NCBI RefSeq assembly: GCF_022489035.1
Contig: NZ_JAKVTV010000001.1
Span: 310,001 to 374,000, forward strand
Reading direction: 5' to 3'
DNA: 64,000 bases
Source of the DNA: Christiangramia lutea
GTDB taxonomy: Bacteria > Bacteroidota > Bacteroidia > Flavobacteriales > Flavobacteriaceae
Made by a program: the position numbers and the translations under genes. The notes beneath the pieces are model-generated. The model was not told where the DNA came from, ran no database searches, and saw only the letters and a program-made list of their open reading frames with translations. Below, piece after piece: positions 13,916-23,734 of this stretch. The stretch's first letter is position 1. Each line of letters begins with the position of its first letter.

Positions 13916-14017
13916 ATTCTCCATAATTAATCCTGAGTTTTATCATTTCTTCGGAAAACCTTAACAGCGGGGAGCTCTTTTAATTCCTAATTTTAAAACT
14001 CACCAAGAGGGAATCCT

Positions 14018-15382
14018 ATGTCTTTGTTTAAAAAAGTTAGAAACACGATCAACCTATTAAAGTCGGTTGACGTGGATCAATTAGCCCAGATCAACAAAAA
14101 AATAGATCTGGCTGAAGCCATGCAAACTTTAGGAAAATTAGACGACCGTCAGCTGGCCGGATTGATGAAAATGTTAAAAACTAAACGAAAAAAAGGCCAG
14201 CATGACCTCCCTCCCATCGACGGAGATTTTTACAATTTGGATCTCCGATTAACCGAAGAGCAACGGGAAATTCAGCTAAAGGTTCGCAATTTCATGGAAG
14301 ATGAGATCAAGCCTTTAGTGAATGAATACTGGAAAAAGGACCAGTTTCCATTCGAGGTGATCGAGAAATTCAGCAAACTGAATATTGTAGGGGTTCCTTA
14401 TGAAGGATATGGCTGCCCTAACCTTCCATTTTTGATGGAAGGGATCATTGCGCAGGAAATTGCCCGGGTTGATGTTTCCATATCTACATTCTTCGGGGTT
14501 CATAGCGGCTTAGCCATGGGCTCTATTTATCTCTGTGGAAGCGAAGAACAGAAACAGGAATGGCTTCCGAAAATGCAGAAAATGGAAAAGATTGGTGCTT
14601 TCGGGCTTACCGAACCGAACGTAGGTTCAGGTGTAGCCGGCGGACTCGAAACCACTTGTAAATTCGATGGTGAAAACTGGGTTTTAAATGGTCAGAAAAA
14701 ATGGATAGGAAACGCCACTTTTTCTGATGTCACGGTGATCTGGGCCAGAGATGTGGATTCCAACCAGGTGAAAGGATTTTTGGTAAGGAAGGAAAATCCG
14801 GGCTTCGAAACTGAGAAGATCAGGGATAAAATGGCATTGAGAATCGTTCAGAATGCTATTATCACATTAACCGATTGTAAAGTGCCGGAAAGTGATCGCC
14901 TGCAAAATGCCAATTCCTTTAAAGATACAGCCAATGTTTTACGTATGACCCGAGCCGGAGTAGCCTGGCAGGCGGTAGGATGTGCAAGAGGAGCCTACGA
15001 AAGCGCTTTGAAGTACACAAAAAAGAGGGAACAGTTCGGCAGGCCAATCGCATCTTTCCAGCTAATACAGAATCACCTGGTAGAAATGCTTTCGAACCTA
15101 ACTTCGATGCAAACCCTTTGTTTCAGATTATCTGAATTACAGGACCAGGATCTACTTAAAGATGAACATGCCAGTCTTGCCAAGGTCTATTGTAGCATGC
15201 GGATGAGAGATGTGGTGAGCCAGGCACGTGAGGTACTTGGTGGAAATGGAATTTTGTTAGAATATGATGTAGCTCGTTTTGTGGCAGATGCCGAAGCCAT
15301 CTACAGTTACGAAGGAACTAAAGAAATTAATTCATTAATAGTAGGGCGTGCCATAACAGGCTACAGCGCCTTTGTTAGCTAA
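14018..15382 (+). CDS. Acyl-CoA dehydrogenase, glutaryl-CoA dehydrogenase-like
   Basis: Residues from about 75 form an acyl-CoA dehydrogenase. FAD/substrate motifs GAFGLTEPNVGS and QKKWIGNATF are present, and the C-terminal YEGTKEINSLIVGRAITG carries the catalytic glutamate at the position typical of the glutaryl-CoA dehydrogenase subgroup. The first 70 residues are an additional basic helical region not usual in the family. It would oxidise an acyl-CoA and pass electrons to ETF, whose genes are at 34959-36725. A reductase and a Usp gene follow closely on the same strand. Substrate unproven. Confidence 0.9.
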   Translation: MSLFKKVRNTINLLKSVDVDQLAQINKKIDLAEAMQTLGKLDDRQLAGLMKMLKTKRKKGQHDLPPIDGDFYNLDLRLTEEQREIQLKVRNFMEDEIKPLVNEYWKKDQFPFEVIEKFSKLNIVGVPYEGYGCPNLPFLMEGIIAQEIARVDVSISTFFGVHSGLAMGSIYLCGSEEQKQEWLPKMQKMEKIGAFGLTEPNVGSGVAGGLETTCKFDGENWVLNGQKKWIGNATFSDVTVIWARDVDSNQVKGFLVRKENPGFETEKIRDKMALRIVQNAIITLTDCKVPESDRLQNANSFKDTANVLRMTRAGVAWQAVGCARGAYESALKYTKKREQFGRPIASFQLIQNHLVEMLSNLTSMQTLCFRLSELQDQDLLKDEHASLAKVYCSMRMRDVVSQAREVLGGNGILLEYDVARFVADAEAIYSYEGTKEINSLIVGRAITGYSAFVS

Positions 15383-15399
15383 AAGGAAAAGAAAAATTT

Positions 15400-16329
15400 A
15401 TGTCAGTATTGATTGTAAGTCCGGGAAGAGATCCGGAGAAATGGAAAAAAGCACTTGAAAATCAGCATCCAGGAATGAACATTTATGTTTACCCGGAAGA
15501 CCATGATAGTGAAGAAGTAGAATTTGCCTTAACCTGGAACCATCCTCGTGGATTGTTTAAAAATTACCCAAACCTTAAAGTAATTGCCAGTATGGGCGCG
15601 GGAGTAGATCATATTTTAAGCGATAATGCTCTACCAGACGGTGTAAAGGTTACCAAGGTTGTGGATGAAACCCTTACCGAGGACATGGGAGATTTCGTTT
15701 TAAGCCAGGTTATGAACCATATTCGAGGATTGCATCATTATGCCAGAACTCAAGACAAAAAGGAATGGGACCAATTTCAATATAAAAGGCCTCAGAATAC
15801 AAATGTAGGTATCATGGGACTTGGAGTACTTGGTAATGCAGTTGCCGGCAAATTAAATAAAAACTTTTTTAATGTTTATGCCTGGTCTAGAACTGAAAAG
15901 AATTGCGAAGATGTTACCTGTTTCCATGGAAAAGAACAGCTGGAAGAATTTCTTCAAAATTCAGAAATTCTGGTATGTCTATTACCTTTAACAGAAGACA
16001 CTGAAAATATACTGAATGCCGACCTTTTCGACATGCTTCCTGAAGGAGCTTATCTTATAAATGTGGCGCGAGGAGAGCACTTAGTGGAACATGACCTTAT
16101 GAAAATGATAGATAACGGTCATCTGTCCGGAGCTTCACTGGATGTTTTCAGGGAAGAACCATTGCCAGAAGATCATCCATTCTGGGAACACCCCAAAATC
16201 AACATTACGCCCCATATTGCCAGTGTAACCAAACCTGAATCTGTGGTTCCACAGATTGCTGATAATTATGATCATATGAAAGAAGGTGAACCTCTCAAAA
16301 ATAAAGTAGAGATGGATAAAGGTTATTGA
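15400..16329 (+). CDS. ghrA: Glyoxylate/hydroxypyruvate reductase A-like D-2-hydroxyacid dehydrogenase
   Basis: This 309-residue protein has the NAD(P) motif GIMGLGVLGNAVAGKL (about residues 134-149), SMGAGVDHIL, the active-site INVARGEHLVE arginine segment and the ITPHIASVT histidine segment. The pattern is closest to GhrA, which reduces glyoxylate and hydroxypyruvate. It starts 17 bp after the acyl-CoA dehydrogenase and lies in the same operon. Confidence 0.85.
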   Translation: MSVLIVSPGRDPEKWKKALENQHPGMNIYVYPEDHDSEEVEFALTWNHPRGLFKNYPNLKVIASMGAGVDHILSDNALPDGVKVTKVVDETLTEDMGDFVLSQVMNHIRGLHHYARTQDKKEWDQFQYKRPQNTNVGIMGLGVLGNAVAGKLNKNFFNVYAWSRTEKNCEDVTCFHGKEQLEEFLQNSEILVCLLPLTEDTENILNADLFDMLPEGAYLINVARGEHLVEHDLMKMIDNGHLSGASLDVFREEPLPEDHPFWEHPKINITPHIASVTKPESVVPQIADNYDHMKEGEPLKNKVEMDKGY

Positions 16330-16348
16330 TAACTAAAATCTTTTGCAG

Positions 16349-16795
16349 ATGGATACGCTAAAAAATATCATGGTGGCTGTCGATTTTAATGACAGTATAG
16401 GTGAGTTAATGGTCTATGCCGATAGCCTGGCACAGAAATTCAATTCAAAAGTATGGATTCTCCATGTAGCTGAACCTGAACCGGATTTCGTAGGTTACGA
16501 ACCGGGACCTCAATATATACGTGATATCAAAGCTGAGGAGTTTCGTGAGGAACATCGAAATCTTCAGGAAATTTGCAAAAACTTTTTAAGTGAGGACATA
16601 GAAGGTGAAGCCTTATTAATTCAAGGTTCCACCGTAGAAACAGTACTAAGTGAAGCTCAAAAATTAAATATTGATCTTCTTATCGTTGGTACCCACAAAC
16701 ATAGTTTTCTGCATAACCTGTTGCAGGAAAGTGTTTCCATGGAACTTATCAAGAAGGCGGAAATTCCCATGCTCACCATCCCAATAGATGACTAA
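16349..16795 (+). CDS. Universal stress protein (UspA family)
   Basis: This 148-residue single Usp domain starts NIMVAVDFND and ends with the nucleotide-binding pattern LIVGTHKHSFLHNLLQESVS. The ATG at 16349 is preferred over a TTG at 16343. It is the last gene of the three-gene operon and is followed by a palindromic terminator at 16805. Confidence 0.9.
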   Translation: MDTLKNIMVAVDFNDSIGELMVYADSLAQKFNSKVWILHVAEPEPDFVGYEPGPQYIRDIKAEEFREEHRNLQEICKNFLSEDIEGEALLIQGSTVETVLSEAQKLNIDLLIVGTHKHSFLHNLLQESVSMELIKKAEIPMLTIPIDD

Positions 16796-16804
16796 AGATC
16801 CATT

Positions 16805-16834
16805 AAAAAATCCCTGAAATTTCAGGGATTTTTT
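16805..16834. terminator. Intrinsic terminator (palindromic)
   Basis: A perfect 30-nt palindrome centred on TCCCTGAAATTTCAGGGA with A- and T-runs on either side ends the upstream operon. Confidence 0.88.
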
Positions 16835-16849
16835 ATTTTCACTCTAAAC

Positions 16850-17800
16850 TTGAAGATTTTGGAAATAGGAAAGACTCAACTAAAGACAGTTTTAGAAAGA
16901 ATAAAGCCACACATTCATCGCACACCCGTGCTTACCTCCAGTCTTATCAATGAGATCGCAGGTACTAACCTTTACTTCAAATGTGAAAATTTTCAGAAGA
17001 TGGGTGCCTTTAAAATGAGGGGAGCAACGAATGCGATTTTAAGTCTTCCAGAAGAAAAACGATCTAAAGGCGTAGTTACCCATTCATCCGGAAATTTTGC
17101 CCAGGCACTCTCTTTAGCTGCTAAAAGTCTGAAAGTTCCTGCCTATATCGTGATGCCAGAATCTGCTCCTGAAGTTAAAAAAGCAGCGGTAAGGACCTAT
17201 CAAGGAATAATAACCGAATGTCCCTCCACCCTGAAAGACCGTGAGGAAACGGCTAAAAGAATTCAGGAGGAAACCGGGGCAACTTTCGTTCACCCTTCCA
17301 ACGATATTGATGTGATCCTTGGCCAGGGAACGGCAGCGATCGAATTACTGGAAGACCATCCAGAATTGGATATTATTGTAAGCCCTGTAGGCGGCGGTGG
17401 ACTGATTGCAGGTTCTGCCCTTGCCGTAAAGCATTTCGGAAATAATTGCATCTGTATTGGAGGGGAACCCTTAGAAGCCGATGACGCCTGGCGATCCCTG
17501 AAGTCAGGAAAAATCGAGAGCAACGAATCGGCTAATACGATCGCCGACGGATTGAAAACCCAGCTTGGCAACCAGAATTTTCCAATAATTCTGAATCATG
17601 TTCAGGAAATAATCAGGGTTTCAGAAGATGAGATCAAATCAGCTTTAAGGCTGATCTGGGAACGGATGAAGATCATCGTGGAACCATCCAGTGCCGTGGC
17701 CCTGGCCGCTGTGATCAAAGAAAAAAATCGTTTCCAAAATAAAAATATCGGTATCATCATCTCTGGTGGAAACGTGGACCTGAGTAATCTTCCATTCTAG
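16850..17800 (+). CDS. Threonine/serine dehydratase, PLP fold-type II
   Basis: This 316-residue enzyme has the PLP lysine in GAFKMRGATNA (about residue 52), the phosphate-binding SPVGGGGLIAGSALA and GIIISGGNVDL. It has no C-terminal ACT regulatory domain, so it is of the catabolic threonine ammonia-lyase or serine racemase type. The best start is TTG at 16850. No in-frame ATG precedes the conserved IKPHIHRTPVLTS segment, so start confidence is moderate. Confidence 0.9.
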   Translation: MKILEIGKTQLKTVLERIKPHIHRTPVLTSSLINEIAGTNLYFKCENFQKMGAFKMRGATNAILSLPEEKRSKGVVTHSSGNFAQALSLAAKSLKVPAYIVMPESAPEVKKAAVRTYQGIITECPSTLKDREETAKRIQEETGATFVHPSNDIDVILGQGTAAIELLEDHPELDIIVSPVGGGGLIAGSALAVKHFGNNCICIGGEPLEADDAWRSLKSGKIESNESANTIADGLKTQLGNQNFPIILNHVQEIIRVSEDEIKSALRLIWERMKIIVEPSSAVALAAVIKEKNRFQNKNIGIIISGGNVDLSNLPF

Positions 17801-17891
17801 GCAAAACAACAGTGGTTTAACATTTTAGAGAACAGCACCTTTCAGTAAATAGAAAGTTACTGTATATTTAAGAGGTATAAACTACTCAATC

Positions 17892-20800
17892 ATGTATAGA
17901 TCTCTCAAGGTATTATTCCTTTTACTTTTAATTACAAATTTCAACCTTGTACTTGCCCAGGAAGACGAAAAAAAAGAGGACAAATGGGATGTTTCAGATC
18001 CCTACCCAGATGACTGGGGTTTCAAGACCTTAGATCTGGAAACAGACGAAGGAACCTGGATGAACCTTGATGTGAGCCCAGATGGAAAAACCATTGTTTT
18101 CGATCTTCTGGGAGACATATATAAAATTCCTGTAAGTGGCGGGAAAGCTACTATTCTAAGGTCAGGTATACCATATGAACTCCAGCCAAGATTCAGCCCA
18201 GATGGTTCAAAAATTTCCTTTACCAGTGATGCCGGGGGCGGAGATAATATCTGGGTGATGGACACTAATGGTAAAAATGCTGAACAGATCACGGAAGAAA
18301 AATTCAGACTTTTAAATAACGCCGTCTGGACTCCCGACGGGCATTCCATCATTGCCCGAAAGCATTTCACTTCAGGCCGGTCTCTTGGCGCGGGGGAAAT
18401 GTGGCAGTATCATATTGCAGCTAAAGAAGGCATTCAACTAACGAAACGAAAGAACGATCAGCAGGATGTGAACGAACCCAGTTTATCACCGGATGGAAAA
18501 TATCTTTTTTATAGTGAGGACATGTATCCCGGTGGTAATTTTCAGTATAACAAAGACCCGAATAAGCAGATATACGTCATAAAAAGGTACAATTTTGAAA
18601 CAGGTGAAACTATAACCGTTACCGGAGGTCCTGGCGGGGCTGCGAGACCGGAGATCTCACCTGACGGAACCAAGCTTGCTTTTGTAAAGCGCATCAGGAC
18701 GAAATCTGTACTTTTTATTCATGATCTTGAAACTGGTGAAGAATGGCCGGTTTTCGACAAACTGAGCAAGGACCAGCAGGAAGCCTGGGCAATTTTCGGA
18801 GTTTATCCTAATTTCAGCTGGATGCCAAACAATAAGGACCTTGTATTTTGGGCGAATGGAAAGATCAATAAGGTGAATATTGAGAATTACGAAGTTTCCG
18901 AAATTCCCTTCCAGGTTTCCAATAAGATCAGGATCGCCGAAACCCTTCAAACCGATCATCAGGTTTTTTCAGAAAAATTCAACCCAAAAGTCATTCGACA
19001 TGCGGTAACTTCTCCAAACGGAAAAACATTGGTTTTCAACGCAGTTGGCTACTTGTGGAAAAAATCGCTTCCAAATGGCAAACCTCAGCGAATCACAGAT
19101 TCTGAAGATTTCGAATTTGAACCTTCTTTTTCGCCTAATGGAAACCATATTATCTATGTAAGCTGGGACGATGAGGACCTGGGAGCGATCAGAAAAGTAT
19201 CACTTTCAGGAGGAAATTCAGAAAAGATCACCACTGAAAAAGGGATCTACCGTAATCCGTCTTATTCCAGCGATGGTAAAATGATCGCATTTTCCAAGGA
19301 GAGTGGAAATTCAGACCAGGGTCAAACCTATACCAAGGAACCTGGCATTTATATCATGACCGCTAATGGAGAAAATCTGAAGCGAATCGCAAAGGAAGGA
19401 AATTTCCCTGTTTTCAATCTAGACGACACAAGGATTTTCTACCAGGCCGGAGGTTACTTTTTTGGTAATATCACCAAAACTCTGAAATCTGTTGATCTAA
19501 ATGGAAAAGACGAAAAGACTCATATAAAATCTAAATACGCGAACAGAATCTTACCAAGTCCGGATAATAAATGGATCCTTTTCAGCAATTTACATAAGGC
19601 CTATGTTGCTCCTTTTGTAATGACCGGCCAGGAAGTTGAATTAACTCCAGATTCTAAAACGATCCCGGTTACCCAGGTCACAAAAGATGCCGGAATCAAT
19701 CTGCACTGGTCCAATAATAGTAAAAATATCCACTGGACTTTAGGAGATGAATATTTTACCAATGATATCGAACAGAGATTTACCTTTCTGAAGAATTCTC
19801 CAGACTCCATTCCTCCAATAACCGAAAAGGGGACCAAGGTTGGACTTGAAATAGAAACCGATGTTCCGGAAGGAATCATTGCCTTCACAAACGCAAGGAT
19901 CATTACCATGAACGATGATGTCGTCATTGAAAACGGAAGTATTGTAATCAAGGGAAATAAGATTGAAGCCATTGGTAATACCGAAGAAGTGAATATTCCA
20001 AATTCAGCAAAAATTTATGACGTTTCCGGCAAGACCATTATGCCCGGACTCATAGATTCCCACGCGCACATGGGCGCGTTCAGATACGGACTTACGCCAA
20101 AGAAACACTGGCCATCCTATGCCAATCTCGCATTCGGGGTTACCACCGCTCATGATCCTTCGGCCCTTAGTGAAACTGTATTTGGTATTTCTGAACTTAT
20201 TAAAAGTGGTGAAATGGTTGGGCCAAGATTATACTCTACAGGGATCATTCTCTACGGAGCCGATGGAGATTTCAAAGCGGAGATCAATAGTATTGACGAT
20301 GCCAGGTCGGCCATTAGAAGAACGAAAGCTTTCGGAGCGACTTCTGTTAAAAGTTACAACCAGCCAAGACGTGAACAAAGGCAACAGGTGCTGCTGGCAG
20401 CAAAAGAGCTTAATATGAATGTGGTACCTGAAGGAGGATCTACCTTTTTCCATAATATGAATATGATCGTGGATGGGCATACGGGAATTGAACATAATAT
20501 CCCGGTGGCTCCGGTTTACAAAGACGTGCTCAGCCTTTGGGGAACTTCCAGTACAGGCTACACTCCTACCCTCATCGTAAATTACGGTGGCATCAATGGT
20601 GAATATTTTTTCTATGATAAATCAAATGTCTGGGAGAATGAGCGTTTATTGACATTTACACCTAGAGAGTTGGTAGATTCAAGATCCAGGCACAGAACTA
20701 AATTACCAGAAGAAGAGTATGAGAATGGTCCCATCCTGGTTTCAGAAACTGCTAAAGCCCTTGCAGATGAAGGTGTAAAAGTAAATATGGGCGCTCATGG

Positions 20801-21194
20801 CCAGTTACAGGGACTTGGAGCACACTGGGAATTATGGCTACTGCAAATGGGAGGATTATCGAATATGGAGGCTTTAAAAACTGCTACGATCAATGGAGCC
20901 CAGTATATTGGAATGGACAAAGAAATAGGATCCTTAGAAAAAGGAAAACTAGCAGATTTGATAGTCCTGGAGGAGAATCCATTAGACGATATTAGAAATA
21001 CGGAGACCGTTCTTTACACCATGGTTAACGGAAGATTATTTGACGCCAAGACCATGAACCAGATAGGAAATGAACCAAAAGAAAGAACCAATTTCTACTG
21101 GGAAAATAATAAATATAACTCGGCCTTTAAATGGCACGAAAGCACCCAAAGTTTTATGAGGCCTAATTGTGTTTGCCATGGCACCAGAAATTAA
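17892..21194 (+). CDS. Exported TolB-type beta-propeller fused to amidohydrolase
   Basis: A Sec signal peptide (residues 1 to about 22) is followed by WD40-like/PD40 repeats (about 45-600) with repeated SPDGxxIxF motifs. A metal-dependent amidohydrolase domain follows (about 640-1070) with DSHAHMGA (about 720), the SVKSYNQP lysine segment and DGHTGIEHNI. The C-terminus is RPNCVCHGTRN. At 1100 residues it belongs to the large TolB-amidohydrolase fusions frequent in Bacteroidetes. It is probably periplasmic and may act on peptides or cyclic amides, which is inferred from the family. Confidence 0.9.
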   Translation: MYRSLKVLFLLLLITNFNLVLAQEDEKKEDKWDVSDPYPDDWGFKTLDLETDEGTWMNLDVSPDGKTIVFDLLGDIYKIPVSGGKATILRSGIPYELQPRFSPDGSKISFTSDAGGGDNIWVMDTNGKNAEQITEEKFRLLNNAVWTPDGHSIIARKHFTSGRSLGAGEMWQYHIAAKEGIQLTKRKNDQQDVNEPSLSPDGKYLFYSEDMYPGGNFQYNKDPNKQIYVIKRYNFETGETITVTGGPGGAARPEISPDGTKLAFVKRIRTKSVLFIHDLETGEEWPVFDKLSKDQQEAWAIFGVYPNFSWMPNNKDLVFWANGKINKVNIENYEVSEIPFQVSNKIRIAETLQTDHQVFSEKFNPKVIRHAVTSPNGKTLVFNAVGYLWKKSLPNGKPQRITDSEDFEFEPSFSPNGNHIIYVSWDDEDLGAIRKVSLSGGNSEKITTEKGIYRNPSYSSDGKMIAFSKESGNSDQGQTYTKEPGIYIMTANGENLKRIAKEGNFPVFNLDDTRIFYQAGGYFFGNITKTLKSVDLNGKDEKTHIKSKYANRILPSPDNKWILFSNLHKAYVAPFVMTGQEVELTPDSKTIPVTQVTKDAGINLHWSNNSKNIHWTLGDEYFTNDIEQRFTFLKNSPDSIPPITEKGTKVGLEIETDVPEGIIAFTNARIITMNDDVVIENGSIVIKGNKIEAIGNTEEVNIPNSAKIYDVSGKTIMPGLIDSHAHMGAFRYGLTPKKHWPSYANLAFGVTTAHDPSALSETVFGISELIKSGEMVGPRLYSTGIILYGADGDFKAEINSIDDARSAIRRTKAFGATSVKSYNQPRREQRQQVLLAAKELNMNVVPEGGSTFFHNMNMIVDGHTGIEHNIPVAPVYKDVLSLWGTSSTGYTPTLIVNYGGINGEYFFYDKSNVWENERLLTFTPRELVDSRSRHRTKLPEEEYENGPILVSETAKALADEGVKVNMGAHGQLQGLGAHWELWLLQMGGLSNMEALKTATINGAQYIGMDKEIGSLEKGKLADLIVLEENPLDDIRNTETVLYTMVNGRLFDAKTMNQIGNEPKERTNFYWENNKYNSAFKWHESTQSFMRPNCVCHGTRN

Positions 21195-21222
21195 TGTATA
21201 GCATGAAATAATACCATATAGT

Positions 21223-23028
21223 ATGGAATTGTATCTTACCGTAGCGATAATCATAATTGGGATCATTCTCTTTGTGCGCGATTATTTTTCCATAGACACC
21301 ACCTCCATACTTATCATGGCTCTGTTTATAGTTTCTGGGGTATTGAGTCCTGAGGAAGGATTCTCAGGTTTCAATCATCCTGCGACCATTACCCTGGGTT
21401 GTATGTTCGTGGTTAGTGCAGCGGTATTCAAATCGGGTATTATAGATGGTCTTAGTGCGAAACTCATAAAAATCGCCCGAATAAATTACTTCCTAGCACT
21501 GGTTTCACTGTGCGCAACTTCAGCGGTATTATCTGCATTTATTAATGACTCTGCCGTCGTTGCTATTTTGATCCCGGTAGCTTTACTCGTTTGCAGGGAA
21601 GCGAATATTAGTCCGGCCAGGTTGCTAATCCCTATTTCCTTTTCAGCCTTATTCGGAGGCACCTGTACCCTAATTGGAACTTCAACCAATATCCTTGTAA
21701 GCAGTTATGCCGAAAAACTTGGATCTGAAGCTTTTGGAATGTTCGAATTTTCCCTGGCGGCTATCTGTCTTCTGGCCATAGGGTTGACTTATATTTTTAT
21801 TGTAGGGCCAATCGTCTTACCCAAAAGAGACCTCCCCGATACTGCCGGATTAAAAAAAGAGGCAGAAAAATATATGGCCGAAATTGAATTGCACGAAGAA
21901 AGCGATGATGTAGACCGGTCTATTTCAGATTCCCAACTGGTCAATGATTATAAAGTCCAGATTTTACGAATTAAAAGAAAACATTACCGGGTCTATGAAA
22001 TAAACGGGGAAACCGTTCTTAGAGAAAATGACCTTATCAGAATACTGGTGGACCCGGTTAATCTGGCCAGGTTAAAAGTAAAAAAAGGCCTTTCAGTTAG
22101 AGGTGACAAAGAGAATGTACAAGTCGCTCAGCCTAATGATAAACTGGCGGTAAAACCGGGAACTCAAAAAGAAGAAAAAAAGATCTACGAGGTTATGATC
22201 CCCTACGGATCTGAAATTGCCGGAAGATCCATAAAACACCTCAATTTCAGAAGCACTTATTATGCTTCTGTACTTGCGATTAGACATAGAAAAGAAACCA
22301 TTACCGAAGATGTTTCTAACGTGGTGCTGAGGGAGGGTGATATGATGCTATTATTTGCTTCCGAGAAAGCGATCTCATTGCTTACTTCCGAAAAACTTAT
22401 CGTCACTCTTTCAGAATACCAGGGAAGAAGAGTTGATTATAAAAAAGCCATTCCGGCATTGCTTATAGTAATTGGAGTAGTGAGCGCTGCTGCATTCAAT
22501 ATCACTTCTATCTTAATCAGTGCCATGATTGGAAGCTTATTGCTGGTGACTTTAACCATTTTAAAACCGCAGGAGGCTTACGAGGCCATTGAATGGAAGG
22601 TGATATTCATGATCGCCGGAGTATTATCTATGGGAAAAGCCCTGGAGAAGACGGGAGGTTCTGAGATCATATCCCAATGGATCTATGAATCCCTGGGTGG
22701 ATTAGACCCCCGGTGGACCCTAAGCCTTATTTTCCTTTTCACCTTTCTATCTACAAACGTGCTTTCAAGTAAGGCTGCTGCCGCCCTGATGACTCCAATA
22801 GTAATTAGCCTGGCAGCCGCCATGCAGGTAAGTGAAAAACCATTTTTGATAGGAGTTATGTTCGCCTGTTCCCTAACTTTTATGACTCCGGTGAGTTATC
22901 CGGTGAACACTATGGTCTATGCACCCGGAAATTATAGGTTCAGGGATTTTTTAAAGTTCGGAACTCCTCTTAACTTTATAATCTGGATCGCAGCATCATT
23001 TATAATTCCAATATTTTTTCCTTTTTAA
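21223..23028 (+). CDS. SLC13-family permease with two TrkA-C domains
   Basis: This 601-residue membrane protein has hydrophobic helices at both ends and two cytoplasmic TrkA-C (RCK_C) domains in the middle (about residues 215-290 and 310-395). The helices include AFINDSAVVAILIPVALLV and GTCTLIGTSTNILVSSYA, typical of the divalent anion:Na+ symporter family. Substrates of this family include sulfate and dicarboxylates, so transport of an anion is likely but not resolved. The next gene follows directly (1 bp gap). Confidence 0.88.
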   Translation: MELYLTVAIIIIGIILFVRDYFSIDTTSILIMALFIVSGVLSPEEGFSGFNHPATITLGCMFVVSAAVFKSGIIDGLSAKLIKIARINYFLALVSLCATSAVLSAFINDSAVVAILIPVALLVCREANISPARLLIPISFSALFGGTCTLIGTSTNILVSSYAEKLGSEAFGMFEFSLAAICLLAIGLTYIFIVGPIVLPKRDLPDTAGLKKEAEKYMAEIELHEESDDVDRSISDSQLVNDYKVQILRIKRKHYRVYEINGETVLRENDLIRILVDPVNLARLKVKKGLSVRGDKENVQVAQPNDKLAVKPGTQKEEKKIYEVMIPYGSEIAGRSIKHLNFRSTYYASVLAIRHRKETITEDVSNVVLREGDMMLLFASEKAISLLTSEKLIVTLSEYQGRRVDYKKAIPALLIVIGVVSAAAFNITSILISAMIGSLLLVTLTILKPQEAYEAIEWKVIFMIAGVLSMGKALEKTGGSEIISQWIYESLGGLDPRWTLSLIFLFTFLSTNVLSSKAAAALMTPIVISLAAAMQVSEKPFLIGVMFACSLTFMTPVSYPVNTMVYAPGNYRFRDFLKFGTPLNFIIWIAASFIIPIFFPF

Positions 23029-23029
23029 T

Positions 23030-23374
23030 ATGAGAAGAGTAAAACTCCACAACCCTTTTAAAACAAGAATAATAGATGAAAAACTGGTTCGTGAGCATCT
23101 TGCACTGGAAAGAACAAAACTTGCGAACGAAAGGACTCTGCTATCTTATATCAGGGCTTCTATCTATCTTTTGATAAGTGGACTTGCTTTATTACAGATA
23201 AAGGAATATCAAGGTATTAGCTTAATGTGGGTGGGCTACCTGTCACTCTTCATTTGTATACTGTTTTTGATAGTTGGGGTTTCTCGGTATATTGCCCTGG
23301 AAAGAAAGCTGAACAAACTATTGCAGCCCGATGAAGACGACCAAAATAATAGAGAACTGGACAATAATAACTAA
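23030..23374 (+). CDS. DUF202 (YidH-like) membrane protein
   Basis: This 114-residue protein has the DUF202 signature LANERTLLSYIRAS followed by two transmembrane helices (about 45-60 and 68-90) and a polar tail. Function is not known. It is translationally close to the permease upstream. Confidence 0.88.
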   Translation: MRRVKLHNPFKTRIIDEKLVREHLALERTKLANERTLLSYIRASIYLLISGLALLQIKEYQGISLMWVGYLSLFICILFLIVGVSRYIALERKLNKLLQPDEDDQNNRELDNNN

Positions 23375-23383
23375 GTCGCCCCT

Positions 23384-23734
23384 TTGCAACAAATAGTACA
23401 TTACTCCCTTCACCTTCTGGCCATTGGCGGAATTGCCTACTTTTATGATCGTAAAAACTGGCTTAAATACTGGCTTATCCTGGCTGCCACCATGCTGGTA
23501 GACCTGGATCATTTGCTGGCCGTTCCCATGTTCGATCCGGATAGATGCAGTATCGGTTTTCATCCCTTACATTCTGAACTCGCCATAACCGTATACGTTT
23601 TGGGAATGATCTTTATCAAACACAAGATCATCAGGTTGATCTTTATAGGGCTTTTCTTCCATATGTTCACAGATTTTATCGATTGTCTCTGGACCTACGC
23701 CAAATGTGCTACCTGTTTACAGGATATTTTTTAA
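23384..23734 (+). CDS. DUF6122-like membrane protein
   Basis: This 116-residue protein starts with TTG at 23384. It has histidine and aspartate motifs in and near its helices (IVHYSLHLLA, MLVDLDHLLA, GFHPLHS, FFHMFTDFIDC) as in the flavobacterial DUF6122 family, distantly like the membrane-bound hydrolase YdjM. Function unknown. Its end overlaps the convergent DUF302 gene by 4 bp. Confidence 0.75.
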   Translation: MQQIVHYSLHLLAIGGIAYFYDRKNWLKYWLILAATMLVDLDHLLAVPMFDPDRCSIGFHPLHSELAITVYVLGMIFIKHKIIRLIFIGLFFHMFTDFIDCLWTYAKCATCLQDIF

